Notes: a model not told the origin generated them from the letters alone. A stretch of DNA of 64,000 nucleotides from JBGPQJ01 sp963829485 (GCA_963829485.1 CAWHIK010000010.1:310001-374000), one strand, 5' to 3'. Shown: positions 7,690 to 17,448, numbered from the stretch's first letter. Numbers and translations: made by a program.

Positions 7690-8823
7690 TTATTGTATTA
7701 GTGAGGCTGGTTGTATCACGGACGAGCGAACAACCGTCGTGTAATTGCCTCCGTAGGCGCTGGCATCAGAATAGACGTAAGAGATGCCGATCAGTTTTTG
7801 GTCCGGATTCATGAGAGTCTTGCGATGGATTTCGCTGTTCATCCACCAGTTGAACGCGCCGCTCGCATCGCCGCCGAAAGCCGGGTTCCCGACGTAGATA
7901 TTCTCCCGGGCGGAATTATAGTTGGCGAATCCCTGGGCAGCCACGCGGGTGTACCAGGATGAACCGTCGGTACCGGTGTGCGAGACAATGGCGTTGCAAG
8001 CCATGTCGAGGCTGTGCTCAAGCGCCGCCGCGTTTAGTTGTCCGTCCAGGGTTAATGCCCCCAGCCCATTTTGTGACCGGATGTTGTTGATCAGGCTCAG
8101 GATCTGGGATTCATAAGCGCTATTCTGTGAATAGACGCAACTTCCCTGTCCGGTCTGGGGGATGGTGGATGAGGCATTTTGTGCGGCGCCGGGAACAGGT
8201 GTTGGATCAGATGCGGAAGATGTGCCGCCGGCGGGTAACGGGTATGCCACATTGACCTGAACCCAAAGCAGCCCGTTTCCTTCCGCGCCCACGCCAAAGG
8301 TTTTCCCGGCGGTATCCTCGAACTGCCAGTAACCAATCGTTCCACCTGATGTTTGAGGCGCTTTCAGATCGACTGATATATTTTCAATATCGCCGGATTT
8401 TATTTCCGGCAGCGGGCTGGTTAATGGACCATTCATGGAATCGCCGCCGGCATAAACCAATTTGTAATCTGTCCAGTCGCAGGTTCCGGCATTCTTGACC
8501 CGCCATACCTTGTTGAAGGGTTCACCCATCTTCAATAATGTCCCGTCGGGGATGGTTACATCCTCGTAAAAGGCGGCTTTGTTTAAGCAATCCAGGGGCT
8601 GTGCAGTGGGGGATGGGGAGGCGGCTGCCTCCGTCGGGGCTGGCGACGGGGACGGGGAAGGCTCTGACTGGGCTGTTGGCGTGGGGCTCAACGCGGGCAT
8701 CGACGATTCGGCAGGAGTGGAAGTTGCCTCTGGTGCCGTTGCCGTCGCTGGGAGTTTCGCTTGTGCGGAAGTGCCGCAGGCAGACATCAGAACTAACAGG
8801 GGAATTATTAGGATAATTCTCAT
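7690..8823 (-). CDS. Lipoprotein with NBR1-Ig-like and CAP (SCP) domains
   Basis: 377 residues. A lipoprotein signal ends at LLVLMSAC (Cys about 16), followed by a Pro/Thr/Ser-rich linker (about 20-78). Then comes an NBR1-type Ig-like domain (CLNKAAFYEDVTIPDGTLLK ... VWRVKNAGTCDW ... GYWQFED, about 79-190), a second low-complexity linker, and a C-terminal CAP/SCP domain (about 235-370) with the signature LINNIRSQNGLGALTLD, HSLDMACN, SHTGTDG and HRKTLMNP. It should be anchored on the outer membrane face. The same pairing is frequent in Chloroflexota. CAP domains bind lipids or act on peptides; the function here is unknown. Confidence 0.85.
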   Translation of the reverse strand: MRIILIIPLLVLMSACGTSAQAKLPATATAPEATSTPAESSMPALSPTPTAQSEPSPSPSPAPTEAAASPSPTAQPLDCLNKAAFYEDVTIPDGTLLKMGEPFNKVWRVKNAGTCDWTDYKLVYAGGDSMNGPLTSPLPEIKSGDIENISVDLKAPQTSGGTIGYWQFEDTAGKTFGVGAEGNGLLWVQVNVAYPLPAGGTSSASDPTPVPGAAQNASSTIPQTGQGSCVYSQNSAYESQILSLINNIRSQNGLGALTLDGQLNAAALEHSLDMACNAIVSHTGTDGSSWYTRVAAQGFANYNSARENIYVGNPAFGGDASGAFNWWMNSEIHRKTLMNPDQKLIGISYVYSDASAYGGNYTTVVRSSVIQPASLIQ

Positions 8824-8940
8824 TCGATCATCTCTTAGACCGGAAATAATGGATAACTCGGATAGTATATACCCAATTTAGCAATAGTCCAATGGACAAA
8901 ATGACCAATTTTGCCAGGGTCTGTTCGCGTTGTCACAAAG

Positions 8941-8973
8941 CAACATCCGCCGGATTTCTCCAGGCGGATGTTG
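8941..8973 (-). terminator. Hairpin after the membrane protein at 9006
   Basis: Perfect 11-bp stem CAACATCCGCC / GGCGGATGTTG (8941-8951, 8963-8973), 33 bases after the stop codon of the downstream-reading minus gene. Confidence 0.68.
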
Positions 8974-9005
8974 TGTGTTGATTTAAGCCATCGATCGAGA
9001 ACGAT

Positions 9006-9467
9006 TCACGCTTCCGGCTTGATTCCGAAGTAGGCATACCCTGATGCCACAGCCAGACCAAGCCAGGTGGTGCCGAGGTCGTTGAGGGATTGGTTCACCT
9101 CTGGGTAAAGCATCCCACCGATCACCAGCGCCAAAAGACCGGTGACCAGCCAGATGACTAGATAGGCAACCGCCAGCCGGGTGACCCACTCATTGGGCTC
9201 TCCATCCGCGTTGGCGGAGACACGCATGACCCCCGGATTTCTTCCGGGTTTGGTGATGGCCAGTTTCGCGATCACTAAAGCTGCGACCAGTCCGCCGATC
9301 GTGGTCGCGACGTAGACGAGTCCGCTCGAGAATTCGATCGCCTTGTCTGGCCTGACCTGTCCAGCCCGGTAGACCAGTATGCTCATGTAAGTCAAGGCGA
9401 AGGCGTACAGGAAGAGCAGCGTCCCTGCGATAGCTCCCCCAAAGATGACTGCAAACTTGTTTTGCAT
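9006..9467 (-). CDS. Uncharacterised four-helix membrane protein
   Basis: 153 residues from the ATG at 9467 with AAAGGAGG at ideal spacing (a start at 9509 has no site). Four hydrophobic segments: FAVIFGGAIAGTLLFLYAFA, GLVYVATTIGGLVAALVIA, LAVAYLVIWLVTGLLALVI and LGTTWLGLAVASGYAYFGI. No charged catalytic motif is visible and I do not recognise a family. It has its own terminator. Confidence 0.62.
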   Translation of the reverse strand: MQNKFAVIFGGAIAGTLLFLYAFALTYMSILVYRAGQVRPDKAIEFSSGLVYVATTIGGLVAALVIAKLAITKPGRNPGVMRVSANADGEPNEWVTRLAVAYLVIWLVTGLLALVIGGMLYPEVNQSLNDLGTTWLGLAVASGYAYFGIKPEA

Positions 9468-9611
9468 GGAACCTCCTTTAGTATGTCTGAGTCTTGCCTT
9501 ATAAAACACGAAAAACGCCCCTATGGACGTTCTTCGTTAATTTCAATATACAGAGTTTCCAGCCTATTGGCAAGCCGAGATGTGAAACCAGACTTGCACC
9601 TTGCATATTTG

Positions 9612-10403
9612 TTAGGTAGTGCCGTCTATTGCAAGAGATGTCTCGCCTTTGTTCATTCTTTGGGAGAGAGTGAAAGTATATAGTGAAAGGACAACCAATG
9701 GGATGTGCAGCACGCCCATCCACCATCCCTGAGGTTGAAACACAAACCACGTGAGCATGTTGATCGCACCGAATAGTATCCCTACGAAACTGGAAATCCT
9801 GAGCCCGGCAGGATTGACGGTTGGGTGGAACAAGGACAGCACAGCCAGGATTACCGGAGTCATAAAGCAATAGGTTAATCCGGATGAATTGGCCAACATC
9901 CCTGACAGGTTGAAATCAGGGGATAAGGATGTCGAATTGACTGGAGCCAGGAAGGGCAATAACACCACGGGCGCCACCCACCATTTCCATAAAGGCAGCT
10001 TGCGAGGTGAAAAATCATTCCTTTCAGCAGCGACCTCCCACATCCAAGCGAGTGATACGACCAGGATAAGGATCAGGTTCCCTGTTAGGATGACGAGTCC
10101 GTGGCTCGCTGTGATAGCAGAGTTTTGGAAGAAAGCTATGATCAAATACAAAATCGCAACGTAAATATTGAAGAGGCGTCTCGCTTTATTGCCCGACATG
10201 AAAACCGCCGCGATGATAATTACCGGGATAATCTTGGCAATCGGATTCAGGATCGGGTATGTATTGATGATCGGGTTCGAAAGCACTTCCCCGACCAGGT
10301 CGGACGACTGGCGGGGATCGTAACTTCTCTCAGCATAGCTAGGTAGAAAGAACAACAGCAGGAAAAGGATGTACAACCACCATTTTCGGGTGAGGCGATC
10401 CAA
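9612..10403 (-). CDS. Uncharacterised polytopic membrane protein
   Basis: 263 residues with about seven hydrophobic segments (WWLYILFLLLFFLPSY, IIPVIIIAAVFM, IYVAILYLIIAFFQ, LVILTGNLILILVVSLAWMW, WWVAPVVLLPFLAPV, FMTPVILAVLSLF, IPLVVLSLYTFTL). The proposed start is TTG preceded by a G-rich AGGGGG. Trp- and Leu-rich, with no recognisable transport motif. Likely an integral inner-membrane protein of unknown role. Confidence 0.55.
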   Translation of the reverse strand: MDRLTRKWWLYILFLLLFFLPSYAERSYDPRQSSDLVGEVLSNPIINTYPILNPIAKIIPVIIIAAVFMSGNKARRLFNIYVAILYLIIAFFQNSAITASHGLVILTGNLILILVVSLAWMWEVAAERNDFSPRKLPLWKWWVAPVVLLPFLAPVNSTSLSPDFNLSGMLANSSGLTYCFMTPVILAVLSLFHPTVNPAGLRISSFVGILFGAINMLTWFVFQPQGWWMGVLHIPLVVLSLYTFTLSQRMNKGETSLAIDGTT

Positions 10404-10540
10404 AACCCCCTGAATTCTTATTCACTCTCGATTGTGTTTTCATTTTACTTTCTCAAGCCGTTTGCGCAATTTAACTTGAATGGAAACCGTTGGTAATATA
10501 ACTATAATGAGATTGATGGATAAACACAAGCGGAGCCGTC

Positions 10541-10770
10541 AGGCTCCACTCATTTTCTTCCTGGTTCCTCCAGCCGCGCGGACCTTTCCCTCCAACCGCT
10601 CAAGACGCTTGTTAAGATCATCCTCCCAGTGTTTGCGCTCGTAGGGTGGGAGGCCATGTGCCAGCGCCAGTTTGTGTGCGGACTTCGACCACCTCAAAGC
10701 CATCTTTGGGTCTTTTACACGGTGTTCGTGATGTTCATTCATTTTCACATGGGCGTCGATGCGACCTTCG
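10541..10770 (-). pseudogene. Duplicated 3' tail of the RNase H-like/TPR gene
   Basis: About 75 residues (EGRIDAHVKM, HEHRVKDPKMALRWSKSAHK, LPPYERKHWEDDLNKRLERL) closely match the last 75 residues of the gene ending at 12026, by eye roughly three quarters identical in DNA. The copy begins where the MFS gene ends and includes the same hairpin after its stop (GGAGCC-GTCA-GGCTCC, 10533-10546). It has no start or promoter of its own, so it is a gene remnant. It shows that the MFS gene was placed here by, or together with, a duplication. Confidence 0.75.
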
Positions 10771-11968
10771 GGCGGGCTGACCGGTTCATAACCAGGAACA
10801 GCATCGCTGAAATGGTACCGATGATCATACAGGATGCCCACAACAGATCGGGATTATGGTTATCCATGATCATACCGGCCATATACGGTCCAATTGCAAA
10901 GGAAATTCCCCACGAGAACCCGAAGATGAAATTGTAACGTCCGCGCATCTCCTCGGGAGCGAAGGCTGCAACCAATGCTGATGTGACCGGGACAATGATC
11001 ATCTCGCCGATGGTCAGGATTGCCATGGCTACGACGAACATGGGGTAGCTGGACACGAGGCCGTACAGACCAAATCCCAGTCCATAGAACAGGGATCCGA
11101 GCGCCATCATCACCATGGGCGGCCGCTTTTCGATCCGCCGCGTGATCGGGAATTGGAGCAGAACCACCATCATTGCATTGATGCTGATCAACCATCCGTA
11201 GCCAGATTCCGGTATGCCGTGGTAATCACGCAAGTAAACACCCAGGGTCGTGTTAAAATTCATGTACACAAACGCCACCAACGTGCAGGTCGCCACAAAG
11301 GCGATGAATCGTCCATCCTTGAGCACTCTCAGGTAACCGCCAAACGACTCGGCGGTGGATTCCTCTTTTTCTCCATTCACCCGGACAGGCTTGGTCTCAG
11401 GTATGAGCAGGAACACCAATAGGGCGACGATAGCGCTCACCACGGCATCGATAGCGAACAAGGCAAAATAGGATCGGGCAGCGATAAATCCTCCGATGGC
11501 GGGACCCAGCACCACTGCCAGGTTGAATGCCACACGACGGATCCCAAATCCGCTCGTGCGTTTGTCCACAGGAAGAACATCCATAAAAACAGCTTCGTAG
11601 GCAGGTCCACCGATGTCAGTAAAGATGCCGGAGATGAAGGCGATGATTAGGAAGGTTTCGAATGTGTTAGCCACGCCCATCAATAGGACGACGAGTGAGG
11701 AGGACAGCAGGCTGAAGATGATGATACCCTTACGGCCGAAGCGGTCTGCTAGCGCCCCACCCGGGAATGCGCCAAGGAAGCTGGAGAGAGAGAATGCGGC
11801 GAACAACACGCCAACCTCGGTCATGCCGATGTCGAAACGCTTGGTCAGGTACAGCGCGAAGAACGGAAAAAGCAGCGCCATGCCGAGGCGGTCGATGAAG
11901 CTGACCGAGAGCATCATCCAGAACGTCCGCGGGTATTCGTTGTAGGTGGCTGAGACTTTGGTAAACAT
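10745..11968 (-). CDS. MFS transporter (multidrug-exporter type)
   Basis: 407 residues with 12 predicted membrane segments. The MFS motif A between helices 2 and 3 is ALADRFGRKGIIIFS (about 77-91), and the central loop (about 195-215, EKEESTAESF) divides two six-helix halves. Sequence layout is that of drug/solute:proton antiporters. The C-terminus ends in a short polar tail. It is bounded on one side by the RNase H-like gene and on the other by a duplicated fragment of the same gene. The substrate cannot be predicted. Confidence 0.88.
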   Translation of the reverse strand: MFTKVSATYNEYPRTFWMMLSVSFIDRLGMALLFPFFALYLTKRFDIGMTEVGVLFAAFSLSSFLGAFPGGALADRFGRKGIIIFSLLSSSLVVLLMGVANTFETFLIIAFISGIFTDIGGPAYEAVFMDVLPVDKRTSGFGIRRVAFNLAVVLGPAIGGFIAARSYFALFAIDAVVSAIVALLVFLLIPETKPVRVNGEKEESTAESFGGYLRVLKDGRFIAFVATCTLVAFVYMNFNTTLGVYLRDYHGIPESGYGWLISINAMMVVLLQFPITRRIEKRPPMVMMALGSLFYGLGFGLYGLVSSYPMFVVAMAILTIGEMIIVPVTSALVAAFAPEEMRGRYNFIFGFSWGISFAIGPYMAGMIMDNHNPDLLWASCMIIGTISAMLFLVMNRSARPKVASTPM

Positions 11969-12001
11969 ATCCTAAACTCTATACACGAATTCTTAATGAA
12001 C

Positions 12002-12034
12002 AACAAGCGGAACCCAATGGCTCCGTTATTTTTT
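12002..12034 (-). terminator. Hairpin at the 3' end of the RNase H-like/TPR gene
   Basis: AGCGGAACC-CAAT-GGCTCCGTT (12006-12027) overlaps the stop codon at 12026-12028. It is the sister of the hairpins at 7651 and 10531, all beginning with ACAAGCGG or CAAGCGG. Two mismatches in nine pairs make it weaker. Confidence 0.5.
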
Positions 12035-13288
12035 CTTCTTTGATGATGCTACCTTGCCTTCCAACCGCTCGATACGTTTGGTCAGATCCTCTTCCCAATG
12101 TTTGTGCTCATAGGGCGGCAGGCTCGGCGCCTGCGCCAGCTTGTGCGCGGACTTCGCCCAGCGCAGAGCCATCTTCGGGTCCTTGACGCGGTGCTCGTAA
12201 TGTTTGCTCAACTCCACGTGGGCGTAGATGTGCCCTTCGGCGGCGGCTTTTTCCCACAACCTCAAGGCTGAGTCCAAGTCCCCGCGCCGGCGTTGAAGCA
12301 GGGCAAGGCGCCGCACGGCTTCCCAGAAACCGTCCTCGGGCAAGCCGATCTCCAGCCCGCGCTCATAGAGGCGTGCTGCATCCTCCCACATGCCCATATC
12401 TTCGAAAAGCTTTGCCAGCGCGACCACATCCAACCCGAATTCATGGTCGTGTGCGTGCGGGTCAGCGAGCAGACCCGCCATGTGGCTGAAGAGCGCGGTC
12501 ATGGCGACGACGTCCATATCATTGTGGTAGAAGACGCCCTTGAGCGGGAGAGGATCGCCGTTGCGCAGGATAGTCGAAGTATAGGTAGGGAATCTCGTAG
12601 CCCGGCACTTCCTCGACCGTGCGCGGGGCGGATAGCACGTTCTCCTCGAGATACTTCAACGCGCGGGAAGGGAGGCGGTCACGCCACAGCCGGCGGGCGA
12701 GGGGAAGCAAATCCACGTGGGAAAATCCGCGAAAGGCACAGGCATTTGGTGCAGGCGGTATCGGGTGGCGAGCAGAGGCGCGTCGAAGGCTTTACCGTTG
12801 AAGGTGACCAGCGCGGCGCACGGGGCGAGGAACTGCTCGATGGCAGAAAGCAGCGCCGGCTCCTCCGCCGGGTCGCGCATGAAGAACTGCGCGAGGTGAA
12901 AATCCTCGCCCGAGTCGGTTTTTTTGAAGCGTCCGATTCCGACCAGGAAGGCGTACGTCCCCGTGCCTCCTGACAATCCGCTGGTCTCGGTGTCGAGGAA
13001 GGCAAGCTGCCCCAGCGGCATGTCACGCAGGCGCGAATCATTCGCCCAACTGGCGAGGTTGTGCAGCGGAGCGGATGAGAATAGCGGTGCGATGCCGTGC
13101 CGGTACTCGAGCGGGTAATGCGCCTCATGGACCAGCACACGGCCGAGGGGCGTATCCACCCAGTGCCCGTCCAGCGCGGACTCCAGGGAATCCACCGGCG
13201 CAGGCTTGGCAGCCGGCGGCATGATCTCTGACGTGCCAACCTTGACTCCCAAGGATTTGAGTCTATCGGCGAGGGTGGGCTTTGCCAT
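12026..13288 (-). CDS. RNase H-like (YprB-type) exonuclease with TPR tail (frame broken twice)
   Basis: Three frames join into one 420-residue protein from the ATG at 13288 (MAKPTLADRLKSLGVKVGT). The N-terminal half has an RNase H-like exonuclease fold: FLDTETSGLSGGTGTYAFLV supplies the D-x-E pair, and LVTFNGKAFDAPLLATRY is the second motif. It continues as HVDLLPLARRLWRDRLPS, YFDYLRNGDPLPLKGVFYHN and DMDVVAMTALF. The C-terminal third is TPR-like (AARLYERGLEIG, LRLWEKAAAEGH, KMALRWAKSAHK). Breaks lie at about 12718-12723 (one C missing from a C-run) and 12567-12569 (one base extra). Correcting both leaves 1263 nt, an exact multiple of three. TACAAT stands six bases before the start. Family members are predicted nucleases of unknown target. 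Confidence 0.8.
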
Positions 13289-13294
13289 GGGCGT

Positions 13295-13300
13295 ATTGTA
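13295..13300 (-). promoter_or_regulatory. -10 hexamer directly before the RNase H-like start
   Basis: TACAAT on the minus strand, six bases before ATG 13288. This spacing would put the transcription start at or on the start codon, giving a leaderless mRNA, and no Shine-Dalgarno is seen. Similar spacing recurs at other genes here. Confidence 0.5.
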
Positions 13301-13363
13301 TCGCATTCCGGATTGCTCAATTCGCATATATCTTCTTCGCCCGGTTAGTGTTAAAGTTCATAT

Positions 13364-14800
13364 ATGGCCGCCTTTCAGCCCAAACTCCCAACATGGAAGA
13401 AGCTGGTTTATGCCTCCGGCGATTTTGGACTCTCGAGCACGGGAATCCTGCGGCAGGTCTTTTTCGCCATCTTCCTGACGGACGTGGTCGGGCTGGATCC
13501 GCGGCTGGGGTCGTTTGCCGCCCTGCTCGGAGTAATGTGGGATGCGATCAACGATCCGCTTGTGGGCATGCTCAGCGACCGTGTCCAAACCCGATGGGGC
13601 AGGCGGCGTCCCTTCCTCCTTATCTTCGCCATCCCCTTTGGTTTGAGTTTCATCCTGTTATGGTTTTCACCTCCATGGGAAAGCCAGGTCGCGCTGCTGA
13701 TATACGTCATGCTGGCGTTCATGGTGGCGGACACGCTTTCCACGCTGGTCGGCATGCCGTTCAACGCACTGATGCCGGAGATCGTCCCCGGCTATGATGA
13801 GCGCACCTCGCTGATGGGCATCCGGTCCTTTTTTCAGTTGGGCGCTGCGCTGTTCACGGTCATCGCCGCTCCGGCAATAGTGGATGCAGCACTCGCCAAC
13901 GGGTTGACCCAGCAGCAGGGGTATATGCTGACAGCAATGGTTTTCGGACTGTTGGGTAGCCTGCCATTCATACTCATTTTCTTTGTTATTCGCGAAACCG
14001 CAGATGTTGAAGAAACCCGAACTTTACCGATCGGAAAAAGCCTGCACACAGCCTGGCAGAACAAGCCCTTCCGCTTCGCGACCGGATTCCAGCTCTTCAC
14101 CTGGTCCGCCGTGGATATGGTGGGACTGATCCTGCCGTTTTACTTGTTGTACTGGGTGGCGGAAGGCAATATGTTGATGACGGTCAACGTTCTAGGATTT
14201 TCGCTCTCGCTTAAATCAGCCTTTTTGGGCTTATTGATGGCGACCAGCATCTTTTTCATTCCGTTCTGGTCCTGGCTCGCGCATCGCCTAAACAAACGCG
14301 CGGCGTTTCTGTCCGGTCTCGTCTTTTGGATGAGTGTGGAATTGCTGCTGCTCGCCATTCAACCAGGTCAGTTGTCGCTTGCGCTGCTGCTGGCGATGCT
14401 GGCAGGGATCGGCATCTCTTCTGCTTACGTATTGCCCGATTCGATGTTTGCCGATGTTATCGAATGGGATGAACTACAAACACACCGCCGCCAGGAGGGG
14501 GTGTACTACGGAGCGCGGGCTTTTATCCGAAAATTAACCGGAGCACTGACCATTTTCATCGCACTGCAGCTTCTGGGCTGGGCAGGATATCAAGCACCCC
14601 CTGTAGGTGCGACCTCGTTCATGCAGCCGGAGGAAGTGCTGACAGTTATCCGCCTGCTGATCGCACCCCTGGGCGTTCTACTGCTTTTCGGAGCGGTGGT
14701 CATGACGTGGTTTTATCCGCTTACCCGCGAGCGGCATGAGAAAATTTTGGAATTACTGGCGAGGCGAAAACTGGGACTCACTCGATCGAATACGCAATGA
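13364..14800 (+). CDS. GPH-family sugar:cation symporter (MFS_2/MelB-like)
   Basis: 478 residues with 12 membrane segments. The start KLVYASGDFGLSSTG and the block DAINDPLVGMLSDRVQTRWGRRRPFLL (about 61-87) are typical of glycoside-pentoside-hexuronide symporters, and YDERTSLMGIRSFFQLG supports this. The family brings sugars or sugar acids in with H+ or Na+. The gene is divergent from the RNase H-like gene and convergent with the helicase. No sugar-catabolic gene is next to it, so the substrate stays open. TAAAGT six bases upstream of ATG is a weak possible -10. Confidence 0.87.
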   Translation: MAAFQPKLPTWKKLVYASGDFGLSSTGILRQVFFAIFLTDVVGLDPRLGSFAALLGVMWDAINDPLVGMLSDRVQTRWGRRRPFLLIFAIPFGLSFILLWFSPPWESQVALLIYVMLAFMVADTLSTLVGMPFNALMPEIVPGYDERTSLMGIRSFFQLGAALFTVIAAPAIVDAALANGLTQQQGYMLTAMVFGLLGSLPFILIFFVIRETADVEETRTLPIGKSLHTAWQNKPFRFATGFQLFTWSAVDMVGLILPFYLLYWVAEGNMLMTVNVLGFSLSLKSAFLGLLMATSIFFIPFWSWLAHRLNKRAAFLSGLVFWMSVELLLLAIQPGQLSLALLLAMLAGIGISSAYVLPDSMFADVIEWDELQTHRRQEGVYYGARAFIRKLTGALTIFIALQLLGWAGYQAPPVGATSFMQPEEVLTVIRLLIAPLGVLLLFGAVVMTWFYPLTRERHEKILELLARRKLGLTRSNTQ

Positions 14801-14824
14801 TAATAATTCGCTTCCCCAACGTTT

Positions 14825-17442
14825 TTAGCGTATGAGTTCCTTCAAGATCGCCAGCGTCTCCTGCTTGCCGCCCACGCCATTCTCTCCGGCAGGACCGACG
14901 CACGAGGGGCAGCCGTCCTCGCAAGGGCAATCGTTAACCAGCTCCATCGAATGGGTGAGCAATTCCTCGTGTATTTCAAACAGCCTCTGGCTGAAACCGA
15001 TGCCGGCCGGCACCTGGTCAAAAAGCACTACAGCGGGCAGCCCATCCGCGAACGCGGCCTGCGGGTCATAGTGCACACCCAGATCGCTCGCGTCGCACAT
15101 CAAGTAGAGCGGAGCCAACTGTCCCAGCACGGTTGCCAGCCCTGCAACCCGCTGCGCATGCGGACGTTCTGCTCCGCTTTCTTGTGGCACTCAGGGCACA
15201 ATGTGACAAGGTTGTCGAGACGGTTGGCGCGCTCACGCAGGATGCGTCCGGTTTCATCGCGGAACTGGCGGAATGGAATCTTGTGATGCACGTCATGCTG
15301 CTTCGCTGGCTTCGTGCCAGCGAAATTGCGCTCGGACGACACGACGTCGTCCGGCTGCTTCTGTTGCTCTCAGCCAACCCGCACACCTGGCAGCGATACC
15401 CGTCACGGGCGCGCACACGCTCGCGGATTTTCGGCCATTCAGGTCCGTAGTCGTTCGGTGCGTTGGTCCATAATCCATCCTTGGCCAGTTTATTGACTGT
15501 CTCCTCCGAAATCGCGATCCAATAGCCGGTGGTCTGCAATTCCGTGGGTGGCAGATCGAGCGGTTCCTCGCCGATGTTGTCACCCGAGAGCCACATGCGT
15601 TTGCGGAATCCTTTAACCTGTGTGGTGACCTGCAACTCTCCATACGCTCTTGTTGCAACGGAGGCGGGCTTGTCCTCCAGTAGATTGATCAGACTGACAC
15701 TGGTCTCGCGAAGCGGCTCGGTGTAATAATCCAAGGCGACCGGGATGAGCGTGGCCGAATGTCTTTCGAAATCCAAATCCTGCACGAAATACTGTTGGCC
15801 CTCATGCAGGTACACGGCGTGCGGATGCACCATCCAGGATGCCGACTCAAGGTCGACTTCGCCAATGGTCCTGGAATCCCCGCCCTGATCGGCGTGCAGG
15901 ACGATGTTCGCTGGAGATGCCGAACGCAGAGAAACGCCCGCCGCGGGGTAGGCGTCTGCCATCCAGAAATACTGATCGTCGGATAGGTGCGATTCCTGAT
16001 TCGACACCAGGAAATCGAGATATTCCTCCACGGGCTGCCCGCCGAAGACCTCGCCTTTTCGGAAGGGCAATTCAAAAACGGCGCAGCGCAGGTGGTTGAG
16101 CAGGATGAGTAAATGGTCAGGATTGATCAGCGCCTGTTCGGGCGAGCGCGCAAAAAAGTATTCAGGGTGGTGGGCGAGGAACTGGTCGAGGGGACTGGCT
16201 GTGGCGACAAGGATCGCAGCCGCCGGTTCATCGCCGCGTCCCGCGCGACCCGCCTGCTGGATCACGCTTGCGATCGTGCCCGGATACCCGACGAGAAGCG
16301 CTGCGCCCAGCCCGCCGATGTCGATGCCCAGCTCGAGGGCGTTGGTGGCGACGACCATTTTTACCGAGCCATCCCGCAGTCCCTTCTCGATCTCGCGCCG
16401 CTGGCTGGGGAGGTAACCTGATCGGTAGCCGCGGACCCCCTCCTTGCCTCCCCCATTTCCTAATGAAATGGGGGAGGTAGGTGGGGGTCCTTCCTGGAGG
16501 TATTTCAGCAATATTTCCACACTGCGGCGGGAGCGCGCGAACACCACGCTTTGAAGTTTATTTTTTTGCAGATCCTGTGCCAACCTGACGCTTTCTTGAA
16601 TCGAGTTCTTCCGCAATCCCAACGCTTCGTCCACCACCGGCGGATTGTAGATGAGAAAATGCCGTTCGCCTCTGCCAGACCCGTCCTCATCCACCAGCGT
16701 GACAGGCGCCTCGATCAGTCGTTCGGCCAGTTCCGCCGGATTGCCTATGGTGGCCGAGGTGAGGATGAATTGCGGCTGGCTTCCGTAAAAATCCGCCACC
16801 CGTTTGAGCCGGCGGATGACGTTGGCCACGTGCGAGCCGAAAACGCCACGGTAAGAGTGCATCTCGTCGATGACCACGAAACGCAAATTTTTCAGAAAAT
16901 CCGCCCAGTTGGTGTGATGCGGCAGGATACCAGTGTGCAGCATGTCGGGATTGGTGAAGATGATGCGGGAATTCTTGCGGATGATTGACCGCCGGGATTG
17001 CGGCGTGTCGCCGTCATAAATGGCCGGCTGAAGGGTAAAGTCTGTGTGGGATGATCGCTTGATGGATGCGATCAGATTGTCCAGCGCCGAAAGCTGATCC
17101 TGGGTCAGCGCCTTGGTGGGGAACAGGTAAAGCGCCCTCGCTTCAGGGTGTTCGAGCAGGGATGCCAGTACCGGCAGGTTGTAGCCAAGGGTCTTACCGC
17201 TAGCGGTGCCGGTTGCCAGGACGACATTCTCTCCCTGCCGGGCATGAATCCAGGCTTCGGACTGGTGACTGAAAAGCGAGGAGATCCCGCGTGAGCTCAA
17301 ACCGGCTGCGATCTCAGTCGGCAGGTCCTCGGGGAATGGTCGAACTTGAGCAAGCCGGGCTAGGGGTCGTGCGCCAAGTCGAGATGTTGGGCGCGGTATC
17401 CGGGTCGTTGCGCCAGTGCGAAAAAAGGGAAAGCAAAGACAT
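14825..17442 (-). CDS. DEAD/DEAH helicase, YprA/MrfA-like, with HNH insert (frame broken three times)
   Basis: Three breaks corrected, this reads as about 870 residues from ATG 17442 (MSLLSLFSHWRNDPDTAPNI). Superfamily 2 motifs: Q-motif SHQSEAWIHA, Walker A ATGTASGKTLGYN, FPTKALTQDQ, DEMH box, TSATIGNPAE, then RSRRSVEILL, ATNALELGIDIGG and QQAGRAGRG. The C-terminal DUF1998 region ends in LAPLYLMCDASDLGVHYD and CPCEDGCPSCVG, a four-Cys site. An HNH-type module (CQVCG ... HHKIPF ... NRLDNLVTLCPECHKK) lies inside DUF1998 at about 15170-15395. Breaks: about 17362, 15367-15373 (CTCTC), 15139-15143. Relatives repair DNA in Bacillus (MrfA). A palindrome is inserted at 16433-16490. TATAAT lies six bases before ATG. 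Confidence 0.85.
16433..16490. repeat. 58-bp palindromic element inside the helicase gene
   Basis: Near-perfect inverted repeat: the arm starting GGACCCCCTCC pairs with the arm ending GGTGGGGGTCC, with centre CATTTC-CTAAT-GAAATG. It sits in the helicase reading frame between KYLQ and RSGYLPSQRR and adds about 20 residues rich in Pro and Gly (EGPPPTSPISLGNGGGKEG). The frame stays open across it. It resembles short G/C-rich palindromes scattered in some genomes. Confidence 0.75.
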
Positions 17443-17448
17443 GGAGTT

